Positions 10,084 to 19,678 of a stretch of DNA of 32,713 bases are shown here, piece by piece (positions within the stretch are counted from its first letter, which is position 1; the number at the start of each line of letters is the position of its first letter). A model generated the notes under the pieces. That model saw only the letters and a list, made by a program, of their open reading frames with translations, ran no database searches and was not told the origin of the DNA. A program made the position numbers and the translations under genes. The DNA is from Treponema sp. GTDB taxonomy: Bacteria > Spirochaetota > Spirochaetia > Treponematales > Breznakiellaceae. The stretch covers positions 1 to 32,713 of the forward strand of contig JAIRXH010000030.1 of NCBI GenBank assembly GCA_031268385.1, given 5' to 3'.

Positions 10084-10725
10084 ATGAAAACGGTGTTGTG
10101 TTACGGAGATTCCAATACGTGGGGACATAACCCGGCGGATTGGTCCCGGTACGATCATACGATACGCTGGCCCATGGCGCTCAGAGAAATCCTCAACCGG
10201 GGATGTCCGCCTGAATCTCCCGCATGGTGGGTGGACGAAGAAGGGCTCTGCGGCAGAACAAGCTGCCGGGAAGACCCGGTGGAGGGGGACATGAACGGCC
10301 TCAGACAGATTGTCCCCATACTGGAAAGCCACAGGCCGCTGGATATGGTGGTGGTTATGCTCGGTACCAACGACCTCAAAATCAGGTACAGTCCCTGTCC
10401 CTACGACATCGCGCGCGGAGTGGGCCGGGTAGTAAGCGCGATACGGGATTCCCGGACCGGACATGAGAACACGGCCCCGTCGGTACTGATGATTTGTCCG
10501 CCTCCGACGGTCCCTTCCCCGGTCTTCGCGCCCATGTTCGGCGACTGCGCGGAACTTTCAAAACAACTCCCCTCCTTCTACCGGCAGTTCGCCGGGGAAA
10601 CGGGCGCCCTGTTCCTGGACGCGGGAACCGTGATAAAGTCCAGCGCGGCGGACGGCATACACCTGGAGCCGGAGGAACACCGGAAGCTGGCAATGGCGGT
10701 GGCGGAGATCGTGCAGGCTCTGTAA
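10084..10725 (+). CDS. SGNH/GDSL-family esterase, no signal peptide
   Basis: Blocks GDSNTWG, GTNDLK and DGIHL; SD GGAGGTGAAGT before ATG. Confidence 0.85.
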   Translation: MKTVLCYGDSNTWGHNPADWSRYDHTIRWPMALREILNRGCPPESPAWWVDEEGLCGRTSCREDPVEGDMNGLRQIVPILESHRPLDMVVVMLGTNDLKIRYSPCPYDIARGVGRVVSAIRDSRTGHENTAPSVLMICPPPTVPSPVFAPMFGDCAELSKQLPSFYRQFAGETGALFLDAGTVIKSSAADGIHLEPEEHRKLAMAVAEIVQAL

Positions 10726-10805
10726 TTTCCCTGAAAACGCTCCGGTTTTTTCGGGAATATTCCGCGTGTGACGCGCGAGGGGTATTTTCTCCGCGAAAAT
10801 GAGCC

Positions 10806-10838
10806 TTTTTTACATCAATGAGACAAAAATATCCATTT
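10806..10838 (+). promoter_or_regulatory. Putative AraC-regulator site 2 (upstream of binding protein 1)
   Basis: TTTTTTACATC-N8-AAAAATATCCATT. Confidence 0.55.
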
Positions 10839-10981
10839 ACGGCAATCGTATTCGGGATGAAACTTGATTCACGGAAAAGCTTTGCGGCTCCAAAGGGCCG
10901 CCGGGATGTTTGGACCCGGCAAAAGTTTTGTTTGTTATGGAGACCTGTATAGTATCCATACCTTTGAAAGGAGGAAGACAG

Positions 10982-12001
10982 ATGAGGGAGACGATGAAAA
11001 AGATAGCGGCGCTGTGGCTTGTCATGACGGCCGCGTCCGTGTTCGCCGGCAGCCAGCAGGACAAGGGCGAGGTACGGCACGCCGGCGTATTCAGAAGCTT
11101 GGGGAATCCCTACGTTGAAAAGGAGATGATCGGCTGGGAGGCCGGCATCAGGGAGCAGGGATTTACCGCCATCGCGCGGGCGCCGGACACGCCGACGGTG
11201 GAAGCCCAGATTCAGCTCGTGGAGCAGCTTGTCGCGCAGCGGGTGGCGTCCATCGCCGTTGCCGCCAATGATTTTGACGCGCTTCAGCCTGTCCTTGCCA
11301 GGGCCATGGGTCAGGGGATCAAGGTCTATTCCCTGGACGCGGCGGTAAATCCGCAGAGCCGCATGACCCATGTGAATCAGGCCGATTCGGAAAAGATAGG
11401 CGTCACCCTTGTGGAAGCGGCCTGGGATTTGTGCGGCGGTTCGGGGGACATTGCCATCCTTTCCGCCACGAGCCAGGCGTCAAACCAGAACCTCTGGATC
11501 GATTACATGAAAAAGGAACTGGAAAAACCCAAATACTCAGGGATCAATCTTGTCAAAGTTGCCTACGGCGATGATCTCAGGGACAAATCTGTCTCCGAAA
11601 CCGAGGGACTGCTCCTTTCCTATCCTGGTCTGAAATGTATCGTCGCTCCCACGACCGTGGGCATTGCCGCCGCCGCCAAGGTGATCGCCGACAGGGGACT
11701 TCAGGGCAGGATATTCGTCACCGGCCTTGGGCTTCCCTCGGAAATGGCTGAATACATAGACAACGGCGCCTGTCCCTACATGTACCTGTGGAATCCCATC
11801 GACGTGGGCTATCTGAGCGCCTATGTGGCTACGGCCCTCAGCGACGGGAAAATTTCAGGCAGGGAAGGGGAACAGTTCAACGCGGGAAGACTCGGCAGCT
11901 ATACCATCGTGAAGGCGCCCGACGGCGGCACCGAGATACTTCTGGGACCTCCCTACAGGTTTGACAAGGCCAATATAGGCGAGTGGAAAACCGTCTACTG
12001 A
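10982..12001 (+). CDS. Sugar ABC transporter substrate-binding protein 1 (RhaS/AI-2-binding type)
   Basis: Signal peptide-like MKKIAALWLVMTAASVFAG; periplasmic-binding-protein motifs LVEQLVAQRVASIAVAANDFDAL and LGLPSEMAEYIDNGACPYMYLWNPIDVGYL. SD AAAGGAGGA before ATG 10982. Confidence 0.9.
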   Translation: MRETMKKIAALWLVMTAASVFAGSQQDKGEVRHAGVFRSLGNPYVEKEMIGWEAGIREQGFTAIARAPDTPTVEAQIQLVEQLVAQRVASIAVAANDFDALQPVLARAMGQGIKVYSLDAAVNPQSRMTHVNQADSEKIGVTLVEAAWDLCGGSGDIAILSATSQASNQNLWIDYMKKELEKPKYSGINLVKVAYGDDLRDKSVSETEGLLLSYPGLKCIVAPTTVGIAAAAKVIADRGLQGRIFVTGLGLPSEMAEYIDNGACPYMYLWNPIDVGYLSAYVATALSDGKISGREGEQFNAGRLGSYTIVKAPDGGTEILLGPPYRFDKANIGEWKTVY

Positions 12002-12005
12002 GCAA

Positions 12006-12044
12006 GGAAAACGCTGATTGGCCGCGCGTTAATCAGCGTTTTCC
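12006..12044. terminator. Bidirectional stem-loop between convergent genes
   Basis: GGAAAACGCTGATT / AATCAGCGTTTTCC perfect 14-bp stem with 11-nt loop. Confidence 0.7.
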
Positions 12045-12940
12045 CGCGGTCTGAGGTATTCCTTCCACCGGGAAGGGGCAATGCCGGTTTTCCGTTTGAA
12101 GAGCCGGGAAAAGTAGTATTGATCCTCAAAGCCCAGCCGTAACGCGACTTCCTTGACGGTAATATCTTCTTTTTCCAGAAATTCCTCGGCTTTGTGAATC
12201 TTGATCTGAATGTAGTATTGATAGGGAGTCATGGATGTAGATGTCTTGAATATTTCGGTAAACCGGGAGCTGCTTATTCCGAGTTCATCCGAGATGTCCG
12301 GGAGGCTGAGGGTGTTTTCCAGATTCTTTTCCATAATGTATTTGGCCTTTTCGACGACTTTCTGGTAGTAACCCGGCTGTCCGATCCGCCGCTCGCGGGT
12401 GAGGATGTCGGCGATAAGGGCGAGAATTTCCGTACAGGCTTTAAACTGATAGAGGGGCCGCTGCATCCTGATCTCGTCGAAGACAAGATTGAACCGGGAA
12501 ACAATATAATTCTGCAATCCAGGGTTGAAAAATACCTTGTCCCGTGAAAGGAATCCTTCCCGCAGCATGCGGGTAAAGTAATCGCCCATAAAGCCTACCC
12601 AATACTCGTGCCAGCCTGTTTCAAGAAGCGGTTTGTACCGGTGCCTGACTCCCGGCAGAACCAGCATGACCGAGCCGGGTTTTACCGCGTATTCGCGGCC
12701 GTCGGCCCAAAAGGAGCCTTCCCCTTCGGTGATGTAAACAATTTGAAAGATGGGCAGGATGCGGCCCCTGGCGACGGATCTGAACGGGGCAGGATGTCTG
12801 TTTCTGTGGGGAGGATACGCGACGCCGGGAGGCACGGTGATCGTACCCGCCGTGGTGCATATCATCCCCAGTTTTTCATCCTCTTCACTGAAGGGCAGAT
12901 AGTGCAGAAAGGAAGCCGTTTCTTCCCCGAAATCGCCCAT
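12029..12940 (-). CDS. AraC-family transcriptional regulator (copy 2)
   Basis: Paralog of 9054-9950; ends RLGFEDQYYFSRLFKRKTGIAPSRWKEYLRPRENAD. Confidence 0.9.
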   Translation of the reverse strand: MGDFGEETASFLHYLPFSEEDEKLGMICTTAGTITVPPGVAYPPHRNRHPAPFRSVARGRILPIFQIVYITEGEGSFWADGREYAVKPGSVMLVLPGVRHRYKPLLETGWHEYWVGFMGDYFTRMLREGFLSRDKVFFNPGLQNYIVSRFNLVFDEIRMQRPLYQFKACTEILALIADILTRERRIGQPGYYQKVVEKAKYIMEKNLENTLSLPDISDELGISSSRFTEIFKTSTSMTPYQYYIQIKIHKAEEFLEKEDITVKEVALRLGFEDQYYFSRLFKRKTGIAPSRWKEYLRPRENAD

Positions 12941-12956
12941 GGCTCATGATACCTTC

Positions 12957-12989
12957 TTTTCTCCATCATCACAATAGAAAAATCCATTT
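12957..12989 (+). promoter_or_regulatory. Putative AraC-regulator site 3 (upstream of isomerase-like gene)
   Basis: TTTTCTCCATC-N8-AGAAAAATCCATT followed by TTTACG-17-TGATAC. Confidence 0.5.
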
Positions 12990-13045
12990 ACGGCTTCCCG
13001 AAACAGGGCTGATACTTGATATTTAGCGGACAGAAAGGAGTGAAG

Positions 13046-14479
13046 ATGTCGGGATTGGAACCGGGTCCGGTCAGGGTTGGTCTCATGGGCATAGGGCTCG
13101 ATACGTATTGGGCCCAGTTCGCGGGTCTCAAGGACAGACTTGAAGGATACCAGCGTTTTATCGCGGAGCGGATCAGGGGCTTCGGCGTAGAGGTGGTGGA
13201 TGCGGGACTGGTGGACAACCCCGACATGGCCCGGCATACGGCGGAACTTTTCCGGGAGAACCGGGTGGAACTGGTGTTTGTCTACATATCCACCTACGCC
13301 CTTTCCCACACGGTGCTGCCCGTGGCGCAGGGGGCCGCCGCGCCGGTGCTGATCCTGAACCTTCAGCCGGTGTCCGCCATCGACTATGCCGCGTTTAACG
13401 CGCTGGGGGATCGCGGGCTTATGACAGGCGAATGGCTTGCCCACTGCCAGGCGTGCGCGGCGCCGGAGATTGCCAACGTCTTTAACAACGCGGGAATCGA
13501 TTACGACATTGTTACCGGCTGGCTTGAGGACGCCGGCGCCTGGCGGGAGATACAGGACTGGTGCGCCGCCGCCATGGTGCGGGCCGGGCTGCGGGAGACG
13601 CGGGTCGGCATTCTGGGGCACTACTACTGCGGCATGCTGGATGTCTACACCGACGTGACGGGGCTTGCGGCGGTCTTCGGATGTCACTTCGAGCTTCTGG
13701 AAATGGACAGGCTCAAGATCCTCCGCGACAGGGTAAGCGGCGGCGACACGGCAAAGAAACGCCGGCAGTTTGAGGCGGAGTTCGCCGTCTCGCCCGACTG
13801 CGGGGAGGCCGAACTGGACAGGGCCGCCCGGACTTCCTGCGCGCTGGACGCCCTGGTGGAAGAACAGCGGCTGGGGGCCATGGCATACTACTACGAGGGG
13901 CAGAGCGGCAGCGATCATGAAGACATCGTCACCTCGGTGATCGCGGGAAACACGCTCCTTACGGCCCATCACGTGCCTGTGGCGGGCGAGTGCGAGGTAA
14001 AGAACGTTATCGCCATGAAGATCCTGGACTGCTTGGGAATGGGAGGTTCCTTCTCCGAATTCTACGCCATGGATTTTGATGACGACGTGGTTCTCTGGGG
14101 TCACGACGGTCCCGCCCACGCGGCCATCGCCGAAGGGCCGGTGGGACTGGTGCCCCTTCCTGTCTATCACGGCAAACCGGGAAAGGGCCTTTCGATTCAG
14201 ATGACCGTGAAACACGGCCCCGTAACCCTGCTGGCGGTGGTACAGGGGAAGGGGGGGAAAACTTTCCTTCTCTGCGCCGAAGGGGAATCCGTGGCGGGGC
14301 CGGTGCTTGAAATCGGCAATACCAACAGCCGTTACCGGTTTTCCCTGCCGGCCCGGGACTTCGTAAACCGCTGGACCAGGGCGGGGCCGGCCCATCACTG
14401 TGCCATCGGCGTGGGACACGCGGCCGGCATGATAGAAAAACTGGCCGGACTCTGGAAGATAGAGTGTGTCCGTATTTGA
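13046..14479 (+). CDS. L-arabinose/L-fucose isomerase-like protein
   Basis: [24 protein letters not shown] and [36 protein letters not shown] before ATG 13046. Confidence 0.8.
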   Translation: MSGLEPGPVRVGLMGIGLDTYWAQFAGLKDRLEGYQRFIAERIRGFGVEVVDAGLVDNPDMARHTAELFRENRVELVFVYISTYALSHTVLPVAQGAAAPVLILNLQPVSAIDYAAFNALGDRGLMTGEWLAHCQACAAPEIANVFNNAGIDYDIVTGWLEDAGAWREIQDWCAAAMVRAGLRETRVGILGHYYCGMLDVYTDVTGLAAVFGCHFELLEMDRLKILRDRVSGGDTAKKRRQFEAEFAVSPDCGEAELDRAARTSCALDALVEEQRLGAMAYYYEGQSGSDHEDIVTSVIAGNTLLTAHHVPVAGECEVKNVIAMKILDCLGMGGSFSEFYAMDFDDDVVLWGHDGPAHAAIAEGPVGLVPLPVYHGKPGKGLSIQMTVKHGPVTLLAVVQGKGGKTFLLCAEGESVAGPVLEIGNTNSRYRFSLPARDFVNRWTRAGPAHHCAIGVGHAAGMIEKLAGLWKIECVRI

Positions 14480-14561
14480 GCTTGTTCCAAAACTCCGGTG
14501 TTGAAACCGGTTCGTGTTATTACCGCCGAGAGACGCGGGGAGATCTGAAGAGGGGGCGCAT

Positions 14562-16052
14562 GTGGCGGAACCTGTTCTGAAGTTGACTTCCATTTCCAAA
14601 ACCTTTCCCGGAGTCAAGGCTCTGGACGATGTTCACTTTGAACTCATGGGCGGAGAGATCCATGCCCTTATGGGGGAAAACGGCGCGGGGAAGTCGACGT
14701 TTATCAAGATCATCACCGGCGTCTACGCCCCCGACGGGGGAGACATATTCATCGACGGTACGCCGGTACAGATCCACACGCCGCTGGACGCCCAGTCGCG
14801 GGGAATAGCGGCGATCTACCAGCACGTTACCTGCTTCCCCGATATTTCGGTGGCGGAGAACATTTTCATGGGCCATGAAAAAACCACCGCTCCCTTCGGG
14901 CGCATCGACTGGCGGACAATGAACGGGCGGGCCCAGGAGCTGCTGGATCAGCTTGACGCCAACTTCGACAGCCGGGCGATCATGGGAAGCCTTTCGGTGG
15001 CCCAGCAGCAGATAGTGGAAATAGCAAAGGCACTTTCGGCCAACGCCCGTATCGTCATCATGGACGAACCTACCGCTCCCCTTTCAAACAGGGAAAGCGA
15101 GGATCTGTACCGCATCACCAGGGGACTCAAAGAAAAAGGGGTTTCCGTTATTTTTATTTCCCACCGTTTTGAAGACATGTACAGCCTCGCGGACCGGGTT
15201 ACGGTGCTGCGCGACGGCAGATACATCAACACATGGGATGTTTCCAAAGTGGATGATCACACCATGGTAATGGCCATGGTGGGCCGGGAAATTGTCCAGT
15301 TTTTTCCGAAGCGGAATACATCGCCCGGGGAAGAGATTTTCAGGGTGGAGGGACTTTCCAGAACCGGCTATTTCAGGGACGTGAATTTCAGCCTCCGAAA
15401 AGGCGAGGTCCTGGCGCTGACGGGTCTTGTCGGGGCGGGCCGCACCGAAGTCTGCGAGGCAATCTACGGCATCACATCCTGCGACGGGGGCGCCATTACG
15501 CTTGAGGGAAAACGGCTCAACCATGCGGGGCCCACGGAGGCTGTCGCCGCCGGTATCGGCTATCTTCCCGAAGACAGGCTCAAGCAGGGACTGATATTGC
15601 GCTGGGCCATCGCGCGGAATATCAGCCTTCCCGCGCTGGACAGCTTTACCGCCGGCCTCTGGCTTGATCGGAGGAAGGAAGACGCCAAAGCCGGGGAGCT
15701 GGCCGGCAAACTTGGGGTAAAGGCGGCAAGCGTTCACGACCTTGTCTCCACCCTCTCCGGGGGAAACCAGCAGAAGGTGATCGTGGCGAAACTTCTCACG
15801 GTGGACATGAAGGTGATCATCCTTGATGAGCCCACAAAGGGCGTGGACGTGGGAGCGAAGACGGCGATTTACGCCATCATGAATGACCTCGCGGCCGCGG
15901 GTTACGGCATTATCATGGTTTCATCGGAGATGCCCGAAGTTCTGGGCATGAGTGACCGCATTGTCGTCATGAGGGACGGCCGGGTTACCGCCGTCATGGA
16001 TACCAAAGACGCTTCCCAGGAGAAAATCCTGGAAGCCGCTATTCAGGATTAG
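14562..16052 (+). CDS. Sugar ABC transporter ATP-binding protein (RbsA/MglA type, two ABC domains)
   Basis: Walker A GENGAGKST, two ABC halves, LSGGNQQKVIVAKLL and VIILDEPTKGVDVGAK. GTG start at 14562 after AGGGGG; ORF track over-extends to 14514. Confidence 0.92.
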   Translation: MAEPVLKLTSISKTFPGVKALDDVHFELMGGEIHALMGENGAGKSTFIKIITGVYAPDGGDIFIDGTPVQIHTPLDAQSRGIAAIYQHVTCFPDISVAENIFMGHEKTTAPFGRIDWRTMNGRAQELLDQLDANFDSRAIMGSLSVAQQQIVEIAKALSANARIVIMDEPTAPLSNRESEDLYRITRGLKEKGVSVIFISHRFEDMYSLADRVTVLRDGRYINTWDVSKVDDHTMVMAMVGREIVQFFPKRNTSPGEEIFRVEGLSRTGYFRDVNFSLRKGEVLALTGLVGAGRTEVCEAIYGITSCDGGAITLEGKRLNHAGPTEAVAAGIGYLPEDRLKQGLILRWAIARNISLPALDSFTAGLWLDRRKEDAKAGELAGKLGVKAASVHDLVSTLSGGNQQKVIVAKLLTVDMKVIILDEPTKGVDVGAKTAIYAIMNDLAAAGYGIIMVSSEMPEVLGMSDRIVVMRDGRVTAVMDTKDASQEKILEAAIQD

Positions 16053-16072
16053 GGACCGGGGCGGAGGAACAG

Positions 16073-17065
16073 ATGGGCAAAACGGGCAAAATACAGATCG
16101 CCGAACGGTTCCGTGAACTGGGACTTGTGGTGTTTATTATCGTGGTAGTGATCGTCATACAGTTTCGCAACCGGGAATTTCTTACAATACTTAATATACG
16201 GAACCTCCTTAACAACACGGCGATTCTGGGAATTCTTTCGGTGGGAATGATGATGGTGCTCCTTACGGGCGGCATCGATCTTTCCATAGGCGCCACCATG
16301 GCCTTTTCCGGCATGATTGCGGCCCTTACGGTGAGCGCCCATCCGGAAAGCCCCACGATACTTCTGGTGTTTGAAGGCGTCCTCGCCGGCGCCGCCGTGG
16401 GCGTCGTCATAGGGCTTCTGGTGGCGCGGTTTTCGATACTTCCCATTATCGCGAGTTTGGGCATGATGAACGTTGTCCGGGGACTCACGTACCTCGTGAG
16501 CAAGGGGCAGTGGGTCAGCGCCTACCAGATGTCGGCCGGTTTCAAAAATCTGGCTACCGGGTTCGTGCTGGGGATCAACAACCTTGTCTTTATCGCGGTG
16601 ATTATCTACATTGTCTTTTATTACTGGATCAACTACACCCGTACCGGCAGGCGCATGTACGCGGTAGGCTCCAATCCCGAAGCGGCGGAAGTTACCGGCC
16701 TTCCAAAGAAGCGTATCGTGTTTCTGGCTTACGTGCTGATGGGCGCCCTCGCGGGACTGGGGGGAATACTCTGGGTTGCCAAGTTTGCCTCCGCGCAGGG
16801 AGACACCGCTGTGGGTTACGAGATGAATGTCATCGCCGCGTGCGTCCTTGGCGGGGTGAGCGTTTCGGGCGGCAGGGGAAAGGTTTTGGGCCTTGTGCTG
16901 GGGGTGATCCTCTTTGGCATTCTCGCCAACGCCCTGCCGCTGGTAAAAGTGTCCCCCTTCTGGCAGCAGGCGATTCAGGGTTTCGTGATCCTGGCGGCGA
17001 TCATCACCAATGTGCTGATCAAACGGAACAATGACAGGGCCGTCCTGCGCCGGCGGGTTATATAG
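16073..17065 (+). CDS. Sugar ABC transporter permease 1 (RbsC/RhaP type)
   Basis: Multi-TM; LLTGGIDLSIGATMAFSGMIAALT and GGVSVSGGRGKVLGLVLGVI. Confidence 0.9.
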   Translation: MGKTGKIQIAERFRELGLVVFIIVVVIVIQFRNREFLTILNIRNLLNNTAILGILSVGMMMVLLTGGIDLSIGATMAFSGMIAALTVSAHPESPTILLVFEGVLAGAAVGVVIGLLVARFSILPIIASLGMMNVVRGLTYLVSKGQWVSAYQMSAGFKNLATGFVLGINNLVFIAVIIYIVFYYWINYTRTGRRMYAVGSNPEAAEVTGLPKKRIVFLAYVLMGALAGLGGILWVAKFASAQGDTAVGYEMNVIAACVLGGVSVSGGRGKVLGLVLGVILFGILANALPLVKVSPFWQQAIQGFVILAAIITNVLIKRNNDRAVLRRRVI

Positions 17066-17113
17066 CGGATTTGTTCGGCAGCCCTTTGCGGACAGATTGT
17101 ACAGGAGAATGAA

Positions 17114-18100
17114 ATGGGAAAAACGATGGATATAACACGGGAATGGAGCTGGAAGAAATTTTTTTTCCAGTGGGAATGGCTTCTCTTTATTGTCTTTATC
17201 CTGATCCACATCATCAACAGTTTCCTTTCCCCCTACTATCTCCATCCGGATACCTTTCTCGGCGCGCCGATGAATTTCCTCGACAAGGCTTTCATCGTGC
17301 TGCCCATGATGCTGGTGATCATTCTGGGAAACATCGACATCTCGGTGGCGTCCATCGTCGCCTTTACCTCGGTAATGATGGCGATCATTTTCAACGCGGG
17401 AGTTCCCATGCCCCTGGCTATGGCGGCGGCACTGCTTATCGGCACACTCTGCGGGGGAATCAACGGCATCCTGCAGATAAAATTCAGGGAACTTCCCGCC
17501 ATGATCATCACCCTTTCCACCATGACCATTTACCGGGGCGTCGCCTATGTGATCCTTGAGGACAGGGCGTCGGGGGGCTTTCCCCAGTGGTTTTCATTTC
17601 TCGCCTGGGGCTATGTGGGGCCTGTCCCCTTCATCCTGCTGGTCTTTGTAATCACGGCGGCGCTGTTCGGACTCCTGCTGCACAAGACCGCTTTCGGGCG
17701 GCGGGTATACGGCATGGGCAGCAACTACCTTGCCTGCAGGTATTCGGGGGTACGGACGGATCGTATCGTGATCATCGTGGGACTGCTTACGGGGCTGATG
17801 TCGGCGGTCTGCTCCCTCTTCCTCACGTCCCGCATGGGAAGCACCAGGCCCAACGTGGCGTTGGGTTATGAGCTTGACGTGATCGCCATGGTGGTTCTTG
17901 GAGGGGTCAGCACTTCGGGCGGCGCGGGCCGCATCGCGGGGCCCCTTCTCGCTATCTTTATCATCGGTTTTTTGAATTACGGACTGGGACTGATAAATGT
18001 ATCGGCCCAGATAATTCTTATCATACTGGGACTTCTCCTTGTTCTTTCGGTGCTGGTAATGAACCTGCGCCTTTCTACGGGCAAAAAGTCCGCCGTGTGA
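17114..18100 (+). CDS. Sugar ABC transporter permease 2 (RbsC/RhaQ type)
   Basis: Multi-TM; VIILGNIDISVASIVAFTSVMMA and GGVSTSGGAGRIAGPLLAIFIIG. Confidence 0.9.
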   Translation: MGKTMDITREWSWKKFFFQWEWLLFIVFILIHIINSFLSPYYLHPDTFLGAPMNFLDKAFIVLPMMLVIILGNIDISVASIVAFTSVMMAIIFNAGVPMPLAMAAALLIGTLCGGINGILQIKFRELPAMIITLSTMTIYRGVAYVILEDRASGGFPQWFSFLAWGYVGPVPFILLVFVITAALFGLLLHKTAFGRRVYGMGSNYLACRYSGVRTDRIVIIVGLLTGLMSAVCSLFLTSRMGSTRPNVALGYELDVIAMVVLGGVSTSGGAGRIAGPLLAIFIIGFLNYGLGLINVSAQIILIILGLLLVLSVLVMNLRLSTGKKSAV

Positions 18101-18145
18101 ACATTACGGGGCGGACTATTTGATATTTTTTGATGGAGGTTGAAA

Positions 18146-19177
18146 ATGAAAAACATGACGCAGAAGGTACTGTTGCTTTCGCTCATCATGACATTGACGG
18201 GTTTTGCCGCGGTATTCGCCGGCGGAACCCAGGCGGGCGGCGGCGGTAATGTTCACGCGTTCGTATTCAAAAGTACGGGGAATCCCTACGGCGAACGGCA
18301 GATGAGCGGCTTTGAGGCCGGCATCAAGGAACAGGGCGGAACGGCGATACTGCGCGCTCCGGATCTTCCCACAGCGGAAGCCCAGATCCAGATGGTTGAT
18401 CAGCTTATCGCCCAGAGGGTCGCTTCCCTTTGCATTGTCGGCAATGACTTTGACGCGCTGCAGCCTGTCCTTACAAAGGCGAAAAACGCGGGGATAAAGA
18501 TTTATTCGCTGGACTCGTCGGTAAATCCCGCAAGCCGTCTTACCCACGTGAACCAGGCGGACTCCGAGAAGATCGGCATTACCCTCGTGGAAGCGGCCTA
18601 CGACCTCGCCGGCGGATCGGGAGAAATCGCCATTCTTTCGGCTACCAGTCAGGCTTCGAACCAGAACCTCTGGATCGATTACATGAGAAAGGAACTGGCG
18701 AAACCCCAGTATGCCGGCCTCAACCTGGTCAAGGTTGCCTACGGGGATGACCTCCGCGACAAATCCGTTTCCGAGACGGAAGGGCTCCTTTTAAGTTATC
18801 CGAACCTGAAGGTGATCATCGCCCCCACCACCGTAGGCATTGCCGCGGCGGGCAAGGTACTCTCCGACCGGGGCTTACAGGGCAAGGTGTATCTTACCGG
18901 CCTTGGCCTGCCTTCGGAAATGGCCGAATACATAGACAACGGCGCCTGCCCCTATATGTACCTGTGGAATCCTATCGACGTAGGCTACCTTGGGGCGTAT
19001 GTGGCCACGGGCCTTACCGCCGGAACCATCACCGGCAAGGAAGGGGAAAAATTCTCCGCCGGCAGGCTGGGTGAATACACCATCACCAAAGCCCCCGACG
19101 GCGGCACCGAAGTGCTCCTTGGCCCGCCCTTCAAATTCGACAAATCAAACATTGCCGACTGGAAGAGCGTGTATTAA
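18146..19177 (+). CDS. Sugar ABC transporter substrate-binding protein 2 (RhaS type), paralog of 10982-12001
   Basis: LSATSQASNQNLWIDYMRKELAKPQYAGLNLVKVAYGDDLRDKSVSETEGLLLSYPNLK closely matches copy 1. SD GGAGG before ATG 18146. Confidence 0.9.
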   Translation: MKNMTQKVLLLSLIMTLTGFAAVFAGGTQAGGGGNVHAFVFKSTGNPYGERQMSGFEAGIKEQGGTAILRAPDLPTAEAQIQMVDQLIAQRVASLCIVGNDFDALQPVLTKAKNAGIKIYSLDSSVNPASRLTHVNQADSEKIGITLVEAAYDLAGGSGEIAILSATSQASNQNLWIDYMRKELAKPQYAGLNLVKVAYGDDLRDKSVSETEGLLLSYPNLKVIIAPTTVGIAAAGKVLSDRGLQGKVYLTGLGLPSEMAEYIDNGACPYMYLWNPIDVGYLGAYVATGLTAGTITGKEGEKFSAGRLGEYTITKAPDGGTEVLLGPPFKFDKSNIADWKSVY

Positions 19178-19182
19178 CAGTT

Positions 19183-19223
19183 CCGGGAACCTCTGGAAAC
19201 CCCGGTTGATAGAGGTTCTCCGG
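19183..19223 (+). other. Intercistronic stem-loop between binding protein 2 and rhaM
   Basis: CCGGGAACCTCT / AGAGGTTCTCCGG pairs with one bulged base; no U-tract follows. Confidence 0.45.
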
Positions 19224-19275
19224 GGTCTGTCCGCGGGGCCGCGCGCCGCGCGGGCGGACCGTGAAGAGGCGGCAC

Positions 19276-19590
19276 ATGAAACGCAAAGCCTTTGTCATGC
19301 ATCTGCGTCCGGGATGCGGGGAAGAGTACAAAAGACGGCACGATGCAATATGGCCGGATCTCAAGGCGGAACTCCGAAAGGCGGGAGTTTCGAATTATTC
19401 CATTTATCTGGATACGAAAACAAATACCCTCTTCGCCTTTCAGTGTCTGGCGGACGACGCTACCGATGACAGGCTGGCGGAACAGGAGATCGTGAAAAAA
19501 TGGTGGCACATGATGCGGGATTTGATGGATACCAATCCCGATGAGTCGCCGGTCTCAGACCCCCTGGAAGAAGTGTTTCACATGGATTAA
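19276..19590 (+). CDS. rhaM: L-rhamnose mutarotase
   Basis: KRRHDAIWPDLKAELRKAGVSNYSIYLD and KKWWHMMRDLMDTNPDESPVSDPLEEVFHMD. Confidence 0.9.
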   Translation: MKRKAFVMHLRPGCGEEYKRRHDAIWPDLKAELRKAGVSNYSIYLDTKTNTLFAFQCLADDATDDRLAEQEIVKKWWHMMRDLMDTNPDESPVSDPLEEVFHMD

Positions 19591-19678
19591 CGGGGGGAGG
19601 CCGGCCCCGAAGGCCCTGTTCCGTGTTCCCGTACCTTGTAACGCTTGAACATACCGATACGGAAACCGTACCCCGCGT

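Noticed and set aside
10382-11371. 329-aa minus-strand ORF across the SGNH/binding-protein-1 region
   Set aside because: Overlaps two supported genes and the regulatory motif; Arg/Pro-rich shadow composition.
12944-14617. 557-aa minus-strand ORF opposite the isomerase-like gene
   Set aside because: Composition is low-complexity H/R/G/P typical of the antisense of a GC-rich gene; the opposite strand has a clear family match and SD.
16049-17245. 398-aa minus-strand ORF opposite permease 1
   Set aside because: Antisense shadow of a clear RbsC-type permease.
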